35,769 nt of DNA from assembly GCA_002316675.1 (NCBI GenBank), contig DCDZ01000016.1, forward strand, positions 20,080 to 55,848, in the 5' to 3' direction. The position numbers and the translations under genes were made by a program. Each line of letters starts with the position of its first letter. Position 1 is the stretch's first letter. This stretch comes from Tyzzerella sp. UBA1042 (GTDB taxonomy: Bacteria; Bacillota; Clostridia; Lachnospirales; Anaerotignaceae). Below are positions 1 through 8,719 of this stretch, in pieces. The notes under the pieces are model-generated. The model searched no databases and was not told the DNA's origin. It saw only the letters and a program-made list of their open reading frames with translations.

Positions 1-1
1 T

Positions 2-1849
2 ATTGAACTATTTCGTGCGGAGCAGTGGCAGGAATTGGCTTATGAACAGCAAACAAGAGACAGGCTGATTATGCCGAAAAGAGGAAGTATTTTGGATAGA
101 AACGGTGTGGGAGTTGCATTGACGGAAACCGTAAATGCTGTTAGTGTTATTCCTGTACAGGTAAAGGAAAAGGAAAAAACAGCCACCTATTTGGCTGAAA
201 AGCTGGATTTGGACTATGAAACTGTTTTAAAAAAGGTGCAGGAAAATGTTGCATTGGTTCGTATTAAAACAAAGGTAGACAGTACCCTTGCGGCGGAAAT
301 TCGTAAGGCGGAAATACCGGGGGTTATGGTAGATGAGGATGTAAAACGTGTCTATCCCTTTTCAGAAATGGCAGCCCAGGTAATCGGCTTTGTGGGAAAA
401 GACAATCAGGGTATTTTGGGCCTTGAGGCAAAGTATGATACCATGCTGGAGGGCAAACAGGGAAAAATATTGACCCTTACGGATTCCAGAGGCAATGAGG
501 TTGACAGCCAACAGGAGCGTATTCCGCCGGAGGATGGCAAAAACCTTGTAACCACCATGGATGTGGTGCTGCAGCAATATGCGGAGCAGACCATTGCCAA
601 GGCGGTGGAAACGAAAAATGCGGATCATGGCCTAATTATTGTATTAAACCCCCAAAATGGGGAAATCTATGCTATGGCGAATTATCCGTTTTTTGATTTG
701 AATGATCCTTTTACCATTCAGGATGAAACCTTAGCGGCAGCTTGGGATACCTTTACAGAAAAGGAGCAAAATGATTATTTGAATGCCATGTGGCGCAATA
801 CAGCCATTAACGATACGTATGAGCCGGGCAGTACCTTTAAAATTGTAACCTCGGCGGCGGGGCTTGAGGAGGGTGCGGTTACACCGGAAAGCACTTTTCA
901 GTGCAACGGATTTTACATAGTCGGCGACAGGCGTATCAAATGCTGGCGGTTTCCCCGCAGCCATGGTACGGAAACCTTTGTGGAGGGGGTACAAAACTCC
1001 TGTAACCCTGTTTTTATGCAGGTTGCCGAACGTTTAGGTGCAGAAACATTTTTAACCTATATGCAAAAATTTGGTTTTGACCAAAAAACAGGAATAGATC
1101 TGGCCGGTGAAGCCGTAGGCATCATTCATAAGCTGGAAAACATCGGCCCCGTTGAATTGGCAACCATGAGCTTTGGCCAGTCCTTTCAAATTACACCGCT
1201 GCAGCTTTTGAGAGCCGCTTCTTCTATTGTAAACGGCGGGTATTTGGTTACGCCTCATTTTGCAAAGGGTATTGCCGATGAAGAAGGGACAATGATTGAA
1301 GAATTTCAATACGAAAAAGGAGAACAGGTGCTTTCCAAGGAAACCTCAGAAACCATGAAAAAAATTCTGGAAAGTGTGGTTTCCGAGGGAACAGGAAGCA
1401 AGACCTATATCCCCGGCTATCGCATTGGCGGCAAAACTGCCACCTCTGAGAAACTGCCCCGTAAGAATGGAAAATATATTGCCTCTTTCATGGCATTTGC
1501 CCCGGCGGAAAATCCGCAGATTTTGGCTATGGTTTTAATTGATGAGCCCCAGGGTGTTTATTACGGCGGAACGGTTGCAGGGCCTGTGATGCAGGAATTA
1601 TTAAAAAACTCTCTGCCTTATTTGGGCATAGAGCCTGTTTACAGTGAGCAGGAAGCCGAAGAGGCGGCAAAGGAGCAGGCAATTATGCCCGATGTGATTG
1701 GAATGACAATGCAGGAGGCAAAAAATGCCCTGCAGAAAGAGGGCTTACAGGTGAGCACCCGGGGCGAGGGAGAGGCTGTACAAAGGCAGCTGCCGCCCAG
1801 TGGGGAAACAATCAATAAAGGAACGGAAGTTATTGTTTATTTAGAATAA
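2..1849 (+). CDS. spoVD: SpoVD/FtsI-type penicillin-binding transpeptidase with C-terminal PASTA domain (5' end missing)
   Basis: Class B penicillin-binding protein that cross-links peptidoglycan at the septum or in spore cortex. The reading frame is open from base 2, so the true start and N-terminal membrane anchor lie left of the window; a TTG at 35 is internal. Visible parts are a dimerisation region (RGSILDRNG), then the transpeptidase with active-site STFK (Ser codon 830-832), SCN as the SxN motif, and GGKTAT in place of the usual KTG. A PASTA domain starting at IMPDVIGMT fills the last 55 residues, which is typical of SpoVD. It heads the visible murE-murF-mraY-murD-ftsW series. From memory, KTA also occurs in clostridial relatives, so it should not be read as inactivity. 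Family assignment is firm; SpoVD rather than vegetative FtsI is inference from the PASTA domain. Confidence 0.93.
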   Translation: MELFRAEQWQELAYEQQTRDRLIMPKRGSILDRNGVGVALTETVNAVSVIPVQVKEKEKTATYLAEKLDLDYETVLKKVQENVALVRIKTKVDSTLAAEIRKAEIPGVMVDEDVKRVYPFSEMAAQVIGFVGKDNQGILGLEAKYDTMLEGKQGKILTLTDSRGNEVDSQQERIPPEDGKNLVTTMDVVLQQYAEQTIAKAVETKNADHGLIIVLNPQNGEIYAMANYPFFDLNDPFTIQDETLAAAWDTFTEKEQNDYLNAMWRNTAINDTYEPGSTFKIVTSAAGLEEGAVTPESTFQCNGFYIVGDRRIKCWRFPRSHGTETFVEGVQNSCNPVFMQVAERLGAETFLTYMQKFGFDQKTGIDLAGEAVGIIHKLENIGPVELATMSFGQSFQITPLQLLRAASSIVNGGYLVTPHFAKGIADEEGTMIEEFQYEKGEQVLSKETSETMKKILESVVSEGTGSKTYIPGYRIGGKTATSEKLPRKNGKYIASFMAFAPAENPQILAMVLIDEPQGVYYGGTVAGPVMQELLKNSLPYLGIEPVYSEQEAEEAAKEQAIMPDVIGMTMQEAKNALQKEGLQVSTRGEGEAVQRQLPPSGETINKGTEVIVYLE

Positions 1850-2125
1850 AATGGCTAAAATAATTGGTAGGGCCGCATAAATGTGATATACTTTTTCCAA
1901 GTGCTTGCATAGGCCTTGATCTATGGAAGGCTTTTGCGAACGCAGGGCATAAAGCTTATCGGGAATGATTTCTGGGGAATCGGCAGAAATATGTAATAAA
2001 AGGGTTGTAATTCTCCTCCAATCTATTTAAAATGATGAGTGCTTTTATAGAGTGAAACAGACGAAGGGATGCATTTGTATATAAATTTAATGCAGAACTT
2101 CGTTTATCCAAAGGAGGAAACAGCA
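1850..2125 (+). other. Long spoVD-murE intergenic region
   Basis: This 276-base gap is unusually long inside a cell-wall cluster whose other gaps are 1 to about 100 bases. Besides the candidate promoter at 1864-1892 it holds a weak hairpin: 1911-1917 pairs with 1927-1933 (seven pairs including one G-T) and TTTT ends at 1935, so it could be a poor terminator or attenuator. No convincing small gene was seen. It ends with the murE ribosome site. Confidence 0.4.
1864..1892 (+). promoter_or_regulatory. Candidate promoter for murE-murF-mraY-murD-ftsW
   Basis: TTGGTA (1864-1869), a 17-base spacer, and TATACT (1887-1892) preceded by TGA, which fits the extended -10 pattern TGn. It lies just after spoVD and would give a leader of about 225 bases before murE. 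This is a prediction from motif match only. Confidence 0.4.
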
Positions 2126-3580
2126 GTGGAATTGAAAAAGCTGTTAAAAGGGGTTTCCTACGAAATTTTACAAGGAAATCCGGACATTACCATAAATAAA
2201 ATGGAGTATGATTCCCGAAAAATGACAGCAGGGGATGCATTTGTTTGTATCACAGGGTTTCAGACGGATGGGCATACATTTGCAGAGAAGGCTGTGGAAA
2301 ACGGCGCAGTGGCCATTATTTGCGAGCACAAGCCGGAAGGCTTGAATAAAAAAACCACTGTTGTTCAAGTTAGAAATACAAGGGAAGCCTTGGCTGTATT
2401 GGCGCAAAATTACTATGACAATCCTTCCAAAAAAATGCATATGCTTGGTGTAACGGGAACAAACGGAAAAACCACTACCACTTATTTAATCAAATCTGTG
2501 CTGGATCACATTGGGAAAAAAGTGGGTGTTGTCGGAACGATTGAAAACCGCATTGGGGACAGGGTGCTCCATACAGAGCGTACTACGCCGGAATCCAAGG
2601 AATTGCAGAAATTATTGGATACGATGGTGCAGGAGAACGTGAGCCATGTTGTGATGGAGGTATCTTCCCATTCGTTAGACTTGCACAGGGTGGACGGCAT
2701 TGCATATGAGATCGGTATTTTTACAAATTTAACCCAGGATCATCTGGATTATCATAAAACCATGGAAAATTATAAAAAGGCGAAGGCAAAGTTATTTGAG
2801 CGGGCGCAAAAAAGCGTCATCAATTTGGATGATGCCGCAGGCGCCTTTATGAAGGAAAAGGCACAGGGGAAAGTCTTGACCTTTGCCGTTGACCGGGAGG
2901 CGGATTTGCGTGCCGTAAGGATTGAAATCACTGCTGAAGGCACGGCGTTTTCGCTTGCTTGGGAAGGCAGGGAGTATGCTGTACATTTAAGCACACCCGG
3001 CAGATTCAGCGTATATAATGCTTTGGGCGCCATTGGTGCGTGCCTCCTCTTGGAAATCCCCATGGCGGATATTATTGCCGGCTTGCAGGAAAATCATGGT
3101 GTGGCAGGTCGTTTTCAAGCGGTGCGCAGTAAAAAAGGCTATCAAGCAGTGGTGGATTACGCCCATACACCGGACGGCTTGGATAATATTTTGAAGACCG
3201 CACGGGAGTTTGCAAAAGAGCGGATCATTACCATTTTTGGCTGCGGTGGTGACAGGGATAAAACAAAACGGCCCATTATGGGTGAAATTGCAGGACGAGG
3301 TTCCGATTACTGCATTATCACGTCTGATAATCCCAGAACGGAAGACCCGTTGACCATACTGGATGAGGTAGAAGCCGGGGTTTTAAAAACCCCTTGCCCA
3401 TATGAAAAAATTGCGGATCGGCGGGAGGCCATTTTGGCAGCCGTAAAAATGGCCCGGACAGGGGACGTGATTATCATTGCTGGAAAGGGTCATGAAACTT
3501 ATCAGATTTTCAAGGACCGTACCATTCATTTTGACGATATGGAAGAGATACGAAAGGCTTTTGGTGAGGATTGCATATGA
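2126..3580 (+). CDS. murE: UDP-MurNAc-tripeptide synthetase MurE, meso-diaminopimelate type
   Basis: Cytoplasmic ligase that adds the third stem-peptide residue to UDP-MurNAc-L-Ala-D-Glu using ATP. With the GTG start at 2126 the protein has 484 residues, the normal size. The start is chosen because AAGGAGG (2111-2117) sits eight bases upstream; the frame is open further left (to 2069) but has no such site. The ATP loop GVTGTNGKT is at residues 108-116. The substrate motif DNPR is at 401-404; in the family this marks meso-diaminopimelate rather than lysine as the added amino acid. The stop overlaps the murF start (ATGA), which suggests coupled translation. Confidence 0.96.
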   Translation: MELKKLLKGVSYEILQGNPDITINKMEYDSRKMTAGDAFVCITGFQTDGHTFAEKAVENGAVAIICEHKPEGLNKKTTVVQVRNTREALAVLAQNYYDNPSKKMHMLGVTGTNGKTTTTYLIKSVLDHIGKKVGVVGTIENRIGDRVLHTERTTPESKELQKLLDTMVQENVSHVVMEVSSHSLDLHRVDGIAYEIGIFTNLTQDHLDYHKTMENYKKAKAKLFERAQKSVINLDDAAGAFMKEKAQGKVLTFAVDREADLRAVRIEITAEGTAFSLAWEGREYAVHLSTPGRFSVYNALGAIGACLLLEIPMADIIAGLQENHGVAGRFQAVRSKKGYQAVVDYAHTPDGLDNILKTAREFAKERIITIFGCGGDRDKTKRPIMGEIAGRGSDYCIITSDNPRTEDPLTILDEVEAGVLKTPCPYEKIADRREAILAAVKMARTGDVIIIAGKGHETYQIFKDRTIHFDDMEEIRKAFGEDCI

Positions 3581-4962
3581 AAAAAATGACGATTAGAGAG
3601 ATCATGCAGGCAACGGAGGCGCAGGTAATTTCCGTGGAAGCCCTAGATGAGGTTTTGGAGAGAACAATTTCACATATTACTCAAAGTTCAAAGGAAGCAG
3701 GCAAGGACAGCTTGTTTTTTGCCATACAGGGAGAGCGCTTGGACGGACACCAATTTATAGGGGAATGCTTTGAAAAGGGTGTGGCCGCCTGCCTATCCTC
3801 CAAGGTGATTGCCCCGAAAAAGGGCAGTGCTTTGCTTTTGGTGCCCGATGTAAAAAAGGCCTTGCTAAAGCTTGCGGCTCATTACAAAAATAAATTTCAT
3901 ATTCCGTTTATCGGTATAACGGGAAGTGTGGGAAAGACAACAACCAAGGATATGGTTGCTTCTGTTTTGGCGCAAAAGTATGAGGTTCTTTTTACACAGG
4001 GAAATTATAATAACGATATCGGTGTTCCTTTAACCCTCTTTCGCTTGGAGGAGCATCACGAAATTGCGGTGATCGAGATGGGCATGAACCACTTTGGGGA
4101 AATTCATGCGTTGGCAGAGGTTGTTCGTCCCCAGTTGGGGCTGATTTCCAATGTGGGTGTGGCTCATATTGAATATTTGGGCAGCAGAGAAGGCATTCTC
4201 AAGGCAAAGTGCGAGATGTTTGATTTTGTGCCCCTGGACGGTGTGGCGATTTTAAACGCAGACAACGATATGCTTGTGACGTTAGAGGGAAAGCTTCCTC
4301 AAAAGCTGCGCTGGTTTGGTTTGGAGAATAAGAAAGATGTTTATGCGGACAATTTGCAAGTGCTGGGCATGGAGAAAACAAGCTGTCATGTGCATACGCA
4401 GGAAGGCTCCTTTGCGGTTGTGATACCCTTGCCGGGAGAGCATATGGTTTTAAATGCCCTATCCGCTGTGACTGTGGGGTTGGAAATGGGAATGAACCTT
4501 GGGGAGATCAAAGCCGGAATAGAAAACTTTGTGCCTACAAAAAACAGAATGAACGTAATGAAGCTTGAAAATGGAATCACTGTTTTAAACGATGTTTATA
4601 ATGCAAATCCCATCTCTATGAAGGCATCATTAAATATTCTTGCCAATGCGCAGGGGCGTAAGGTTGCCATTTTGGGCTTTATGGGTGAGCTTGGGGAGCA
4701 AGCGTCTCAAATGCATGAAGAGGTAGGTGCCCATGCAGCGGAAAAAGGGATTGATTTGCTTTTTTGCATCGGCAAGCTGAATGATTATATGGCTCAGGGT
4801 GCAAAAGATGGAGGCGTAAAAGAGGTTTATTGCTTTGACAGCCAAGAGGACTTTTGGAGCTTTGGCTTGAGCAGGCTGAAAAAGGGCGATGCCATTTTAG
4901 TAAAGGCATCCCACAGCATGGCATTTGAAAAAACCGTAGAAAAAATACAGGGAGTGAACTAA
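3577..4962 (+). CDS. murF: UDP-MurNAc-tripeptide-D-alanyl-D-alanine ligase MurF
   Basis: Cytoplasmic Mur ligase that attaches D-Ala-D-Ala to UDP-MurNAc-tripeptide, giving the pentapeptide precursor. The 461-residue protein shows the ATP loop GITGSVGKT at residues 113-121, followed by the family-typical sequence GNYNNDIGVPLT and, near the middle of the C-terminal half, NDVYNANP. The ATG at 3577 overlaps the murE stop codon by four bases. A TTG six bases upstream in the same frame is possible but less likely. One base separates its stop from the mraY start, so the genes are clearly in one operon. Confidence 0.96.
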   Translation: MKKMTIREIMQATEAQVISVEALDEVLERTISHITQSSKEAGKDSLFFAIQGERLDGHQFIGECFEKGVAACLSSKVIAPKKGSALLLVPDVKKALLKLAAHYKNKFHIPFIGITGSVGKTTTKDMVASVLAQKYEVLFTQGNYNNDIGVPLTLFRLEEHHEIAVIEMGMNHFGEIHALAEVVRPQLGLISNVGVAHIEYLGSREGILKAKCEMFDFVPLDGVAILNADNDMLVTLEGKLPQKLRWFGLENKKDVYADNLQVLGMEKTSCHVHTQEGSFAVVIPLPGEHMVLNALSAVTVGLEMGMNLGEIKAGIENFVPTKNRMNVMKLENGITVLNDVYNANPISMKASLNILANAQGRKVAILGFMGELGEQASQMHEEVGAHAAEKGIDLLFCIGKLNDYMAQGAKDGGVKEVYCFDSQEDFWSFGLSRLKKGDAILVKASHSMAFEKTVEKIQGVN

Positions 4963-4963
4963 A

Positions 4964-5950
4964 GTGGGGTCTTTGGAACAGGCGGTATATGCAATCATTA
5001 TTTCTTTCGTGGTAGGGGTTATCCTTTGTCCGGTTTTGATTCCTATGCTGCACAAATTGAAATTCGGGCAAACTGTGAGGGATGACGGGCCCCAGAGCCA
5101 TTTACAAAAGCAAGGGACACCCACCATGGGCGGCATTGCGTTTCTCATTGCGTTTGCCGTTGCCGCCGCTTTTTTTATGAAGGGGAATGCAGATGGAACC
5201 GTGATTCTTTTGGTAACGGTTGCTTATGGCATCATCGGATTTTTGGATGATTATATTAAAGTGGTAAAAAAACGCTCTTTGGGCTTACGGGCAGCCCAGA
5301 AGCTGCTGCTACAGCTTATCGTAACCGGTATTTTTTGCTGGTATATATTTCAAAGCGGCATTGGTACCCGGGTATTTCTCCCCTTTGGGAATGGCGCAAG
5401 TATTGATTTGGGTATTCTTTTTATCCCCTTTTTATTTGTGGCTGTATTAGGCACGGTAAACGGGGTAAATTTAACTGATGGATTGGATGGCTTGGCAGGC
5501 GGCGTTACGCTGATTGTGGCGGCCTTTTTTATGATTGTGGCTTGGGGGGCAGGCAGCAGTATTTCCCCGATTTGCGGGGCGATTATCGGTGGATTGCTTG
5601 CATTTTTGATCTTTAATTCCTATCCCGCCAAGGTTTTTATGGGGGATACAGGCTCTCTGGCCTTGGGCGGATTTATTGCATCCACTGCATTTTTGTTAAA
5701 AATGCCTATTTTTATTTTGATTGTTGGCTTTATTTACCTTTTAGAATCCATCAGTACCATGCTTCAGGTAGGATATTTTAAGCTGACGAAACGGAAGTAT
5801 GGCGCCGGAAAAAGGCTGTTTAAAATGGCGCCGTTCCACCATCATTTGGAGCAGAGCGGTTGGAGAGAAACAAAGGTGGTTACACTGTTCTATGTGGCAA
5901 CAGCCATGCTTTGCTTGATTGGGTTTTTAGGCAGTAAAAATATCTTTTAA
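4964..5950 (+). CDS. mraY: Phospho-MurNAc-pentapeptide transferase MraY
   Basis: Integral membrane enzyme that transfers phospho-MurNAc-pentapeptide to undecaprenyl phosphate, making lipid I. The 328-residue protein is almost entirely hydrophobic segments separated by short polar loops. Landmarks in order are FLDDYIKV, NLTDGLDGLAGG and FMGDTGS, which hold the conserved acidic residues of the active site, and the PFHHHLE loop near the C terminus. The GTG start lies two bases after the murF stop, with AGGGAG about nine bases upstream. Confidence 0.96.
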   Translation: MGSLEQAVYAIIISFVVGVILCPVLIPMLHKLKFGQTVRDDGPQSHLQKQGTPTMGGIAFLIAFAVAAAFFMKGNADGTVILLVTVAYGIIGFLDDYIKVVKKRSLGLRAAQKLLLQLIVTGIFCWYIFQSGIGTRVFLPFGNGASIDLGILFIPFLFVAVLGTVNGVNLTDGLDGLAGGVTLIVAAFFMIVAWGAGSSISPICGAIIGGLLAFLIFNSYPAKVFMGDTGSLALGGFIASTAFLLKMPIFILIVGFIYLLESISTMLQVGYFKLTKRKYGAGKRLFKMAPFHHHLEQSGWRETKVVTLFYVATAMLCLIGFLGSKNIF

Positions 5951-5994
5951 TTGGAAGGGCAGATATATTCTGCGGAGGAAAGAGGGATTCTAAA

Positions 5995-7350
5995 TTGATA
6001 TATAAAGACAAAAGAGTTTTGGTGTGTGGCATGGCAAAAAGCGGGATATCTGCTGCCTGCCTTTTGAATACTTTAGGGGCAAAGGTTATATTGCAGGATA
6101 AAAAGGGAAGAGAGGAAATAAAGGCACCTGAGGCTTTGGAGCAGCAGGGAATTTCTTTATTTCTTGGCAAAAATCCAGAGGAGATTGTAGAGGCACAAGA
6201 TTTGGTTGTGTTAAGCCCTGGAATTCCCAGTGATCTTCCGTTTATTTTGCAGGCTGAAAATGTGGGCATTCCTGTCATCAGCGAGGTGGAACTGGCCTAT
6301 ACATTAACCCCTTGCCCCGTTACCGCAATCACCGGAACAAACGGAAAAACTACCACAACGACCCTTGTGGGGCAAATTATGCAGGAGACAAAACCAAACA
6401 CAGCGGTGGTAGGGAATATTGGAGTTTCCTATAGCGGTGAGGTCTCTCGGCTTAAGCCGGCGGATTGGGTTGTTGCGGAAATCAGCAGCTTTCAAATGGA
6501 GAAGGCCAAAACCTTCCGGCCACATATCAGTGCTGTTTTAAATATTTCTCCCGATCATTTAAATCGCCATAAAACAATGGAAACTTATATTGCCATGAAG
6601 GAGCGGGTTTTTATAAACCAAACTGCGGAAGATTTTTGCATTTTAAACTATAATGATCAAATTTGCCGCAGCATGGTGGAAAAAGCAAAAGCAAAAGTCT
6701 TTTTCTTTAGCAGTCAAGATCCCTTAGCAGAAGGGATTTATTTAGCAGGGGACACTATCCATGTTCGTTGGGAGGGTTTGGAGGAAGCTTTGCTTTCTGT
6801 GCACGATTTAAAGGTTTTGGGTACTCATAATTATGAAAATGTGATGGCGGCGGCGGCTATGTCAATCGTTGCAGGCGTGCCTTTGGCGACAATCAGAAAG
6901 GTTTTGGAAAACTTTGCTGGTGTTGCGCATAGAATTGAGTATGTTGCCACTGTGGATGGCGTAGAGTATTATAATGATTCAAAAGGCACCAATACAGATG
7001 CCTCCATTCGTGCCGTGTTAGCCATGAAAAAACCCATTGTGCTCATTGGCGGCGGGTATGACAAAGGAGTTTCCTTTGATGCATGGACAAAGCTTTTTGC
7101 CGGCAGGGTGAAGCATTTGGTTTTGATCGGTGTGACTGCGGCGCAGATTAAAGCCTCTGCGGAAAAGCATGGTTTTCATGAAATCTCGCTTTGCAAAACC
7201 TTTGAGGAGGCTGTAAGCCTTTGCAGAAAAAAGGCGGCACAGGGGGATTGCGTGCTGCTGTCTCCTGCCTGTGCAAGCTGGGGTATGTTTGATAATTATG
7301 AACAGCGGGGCGAAATGTTTAAAGAACTGGTAAAAAAATTTGAAAAATAA
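5995..7350 (+). CDS. murD: UDP-MurNAc-L-alanine:D-glutamate ligase MurD
   Basis: Cytoplasmic Mur ligase adding D-glutamate to UDP-MurNAc-L-Ala. The 451-residue protein has an N-terminal Rossmann-like UDP-binding region (VLVCGMAKSG), the ATP loop TGTNGKT at residues 113-119, and a C-terminal ligase domain with NDSKGTN and LLSPACASWGMFDNYEQRG, both typical of MurD. The start is a TTG, the only start codon well placed: AGAGGG at 5981-5986 is eight bases upstream. A 44-base gap separates it from mraY. Confidence 0.95.
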   Translation: MIYKDKRVLVCGMAKSGISAACLLNTLGAKVILQDKKGREEIKAPEALEQQGISLFLGKNPEEIVEAQDLVVLSPGIPSDLPFILQAENVGIPVISEVELAYTLTPCPVTAITGTNGKTTTTTLVGQIMQETKPNTAVVGNIGVSYSGEVSRLKPADWVVAEISSFQMEKAKTFRPHISAVLNISPDHLNRHKTMETYIAMKERVFINQTAEDFCILNYNDQICRSMVEKAKAKVFFFSSQDPLAEGIYLAGDTIHVRWEGLEEALLSVHDLKVLGTHNYENVMAAAAMSIVAGVPLATIRKVLENFAGVAHRIEYVATVDGVEYYNDSKGTNTDASIRAVLAMKKPIVLIGGGYDKGVSFDAWTKLFAGRVKHLVLIGVTAAQIKASAEKHGFHEISLCKTFEEAVSLCRKKAAQGDCVLLSPACASWGMFDNYEQRGEMFKELVKKFEK

Positions 7351-7449
7351 GAAGGCGGTAGCCACGGCAGAGCTGCGTTGCTTGATATTTTTAAAGCCTA
7401 TAGCAATTTTGGGAGTTCAAATTAAAATCGTAAGAAACGGAGTGAGAAA

Positions 7450-8589
7450 ATGGGAAGAGAGAATAGTCATGGAAGGCCGAAAATTGCAAAAAAAAGACGA
7501 ATAAAGCCCGACTCCTTTGACTTTACGGTTTTGTTTGTGGCATTAACACTGATGCTCTTTGGTGTTGTAATGATTTTTAGTGCCAGCTATTATACAACAA
7601 TGACCAGTGCAAAATATAAATATGATATGTTCTATTTTTTAAAACGGCAGGGCGTTTGGGTTATTCTTGGTACAATGGCAATGATTTTTTGTATGCACGT
7701 TCCCTATAATTTTTGGAAGCGTTTTGCGTTGCTTTCCTATTGGTGCTCTAATTTTTTTCTGCTTTTGCTCCCCTTTATCGGAATTGAGGCCGGGGGGCAG
7801 AAGCGGTGGCTTGGCGTTGGTATGCTGCAGTTTCAGCCCTCAGAGTTTACCAAGCTGGCCCTGGTGCTTTATTTATCCCTATACATAGTCAATCATAGGA
7901 TGGAATTGGCAAATTTGAAGGGATTTTTGAAAGCGGTGGGCATTTTGGCTTTGCCTGTGTGTTTGATTGCCGTTTCAAACTTTTCTTCGGCCCTGCTGAT
8001 TTTGCTGATGGGGCTTACCATGTTGTTTATTGGCAGCCCGAAAATTTGGTACTTTGTTGCAAGTGCCGCCTTGATTGTACCCGCAGGTGCACTTGCGGTT
8101 GTTTTGTTTCCTTATCGTATCGGGCGAATCCGCATTTGGCTGAACCCATGGTCAGACCCCACGGGGAAAGGCTTCCAAACTATACAAGGTCTTTATGCCG
8201 TTGCCTCCGGGGGGATTTTCGGCCTTGGTTTAGGGCAAAGCCGGCAAAAGACCTTCGTGCCGGAGTCGCACAATGATATTATTTTCGCAATTATTTGCGA
8301 GGAACTGGGAATCATAGGGGCGGCGTTGGTGATTATATTGTTTGCAGTTTTAATTTGGCGGGGAATCAAGATTGCTATGAATGCCAAGGATACCTATGGT
8401 ACACTAATGGCAACGGGCATTACCTCGGTCATCGCATTTCAGGCAATTATTAATATCGGTGTTGTTACAAATACCATTCCTAATACAGGTCAGCCCCTGC
8501 CTTTTATCAGCTATGGCGGTACCTCCCTGTTGTTTTTAACTATTATGATTGGCTTGCTTATGAATATTTCCCGCTACCAAAAGGAATGA
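7450..8589 (+). CDS. ftsW: FtsW/SpoVE-family peptidoglycan glycosyltransferase (SEDS)
   Basis: Polytopic membrane SEDS protein that polymerises lipid II, usually with a class B PBP partner. The 379-residue protein has about ten hydrophobic segments, the motif FQPSEFTKL after the first large loop, a PESHNDIIFA loop with the family's conserved acidic residue, and PFISYGGTS near the C terminus. A GGAGTGAG ribosome site precedes the ATG. Position after murD and co-occurrence with a SpoVD-type PBP favour FtsW/SpoVE over RodA; which of the first two is undecided. A strong terminator follows, so murG is not in this operon. Confidence 0.93.
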   Translation: MGRENSHGRPKIAKKRRIKPDSFDFTVLFVALTLMLFGVVMIFSASYYTTMTSAKYKYDMFYFLKRQGVWVILGTMAMIFCMHVPYNFWKRFALLSYWCSNFFLLLLPFIGIEAGGQKRWLGVGMLQFQPSEFTKLALVLYLSLYIVNHRMELANLKGFLKAVGILALPVCLIAVSNFSSALLILLMGLTMLFIGSPKIWYFVASAALIVPAGALAVVLFPYRIGRIRIWLNPWSDPTGKGFQTIQGLYAVASGGIFGLGLGQSRQKTFVPESHNDIIFAIICEELGIIGAALVIILFAVLIWRGIKIAMNAKDTYGTLMATGITSVIAFQAIINIGVVTNTIPNTGQPLPFISYGGTSLLFLTIMIGLLMNISRYQKE

Positions 8590-8632
8590 TCCGGTAAATA
8601 GTCCATACATTTATTTTTAAAAATGCAAAAAC

Positions 8633-8664
8633 GCCCAAATTGCTGCGTGATATTTGGGCTTTTT
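8633..8664 (+). terminator. Terminator after ftsW, probably bidirectional
   Basis: GCCCAAAT (8633-8640) pairs perfectly with ATTTGGGC (8652-8659) across an 11-base loop and is followed by five T. On the other strand the stem is also followed by five T, so it could end transcription of the convergent CheW-CZB gene as well. Confidence 0.85.
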
Positions 8665-8719
8665 CTATTTGGCAAATAGAGTTTCGGCAGAAGCCGTTTT
8701 GAGGTATGGGACACAAAAA

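Noticed and set aside
4679..5101. 140-codon open frame on the minus strand across murF/mraY
   Set aside because: It is antisense to two well-supported genes and has no ribosome site or recognisable protein pattern.
5880..6278. 132-codon minus-strand frame across mraY/murD
   Set aside because: Overlaps two essential genes antisense and lacks a start signal.
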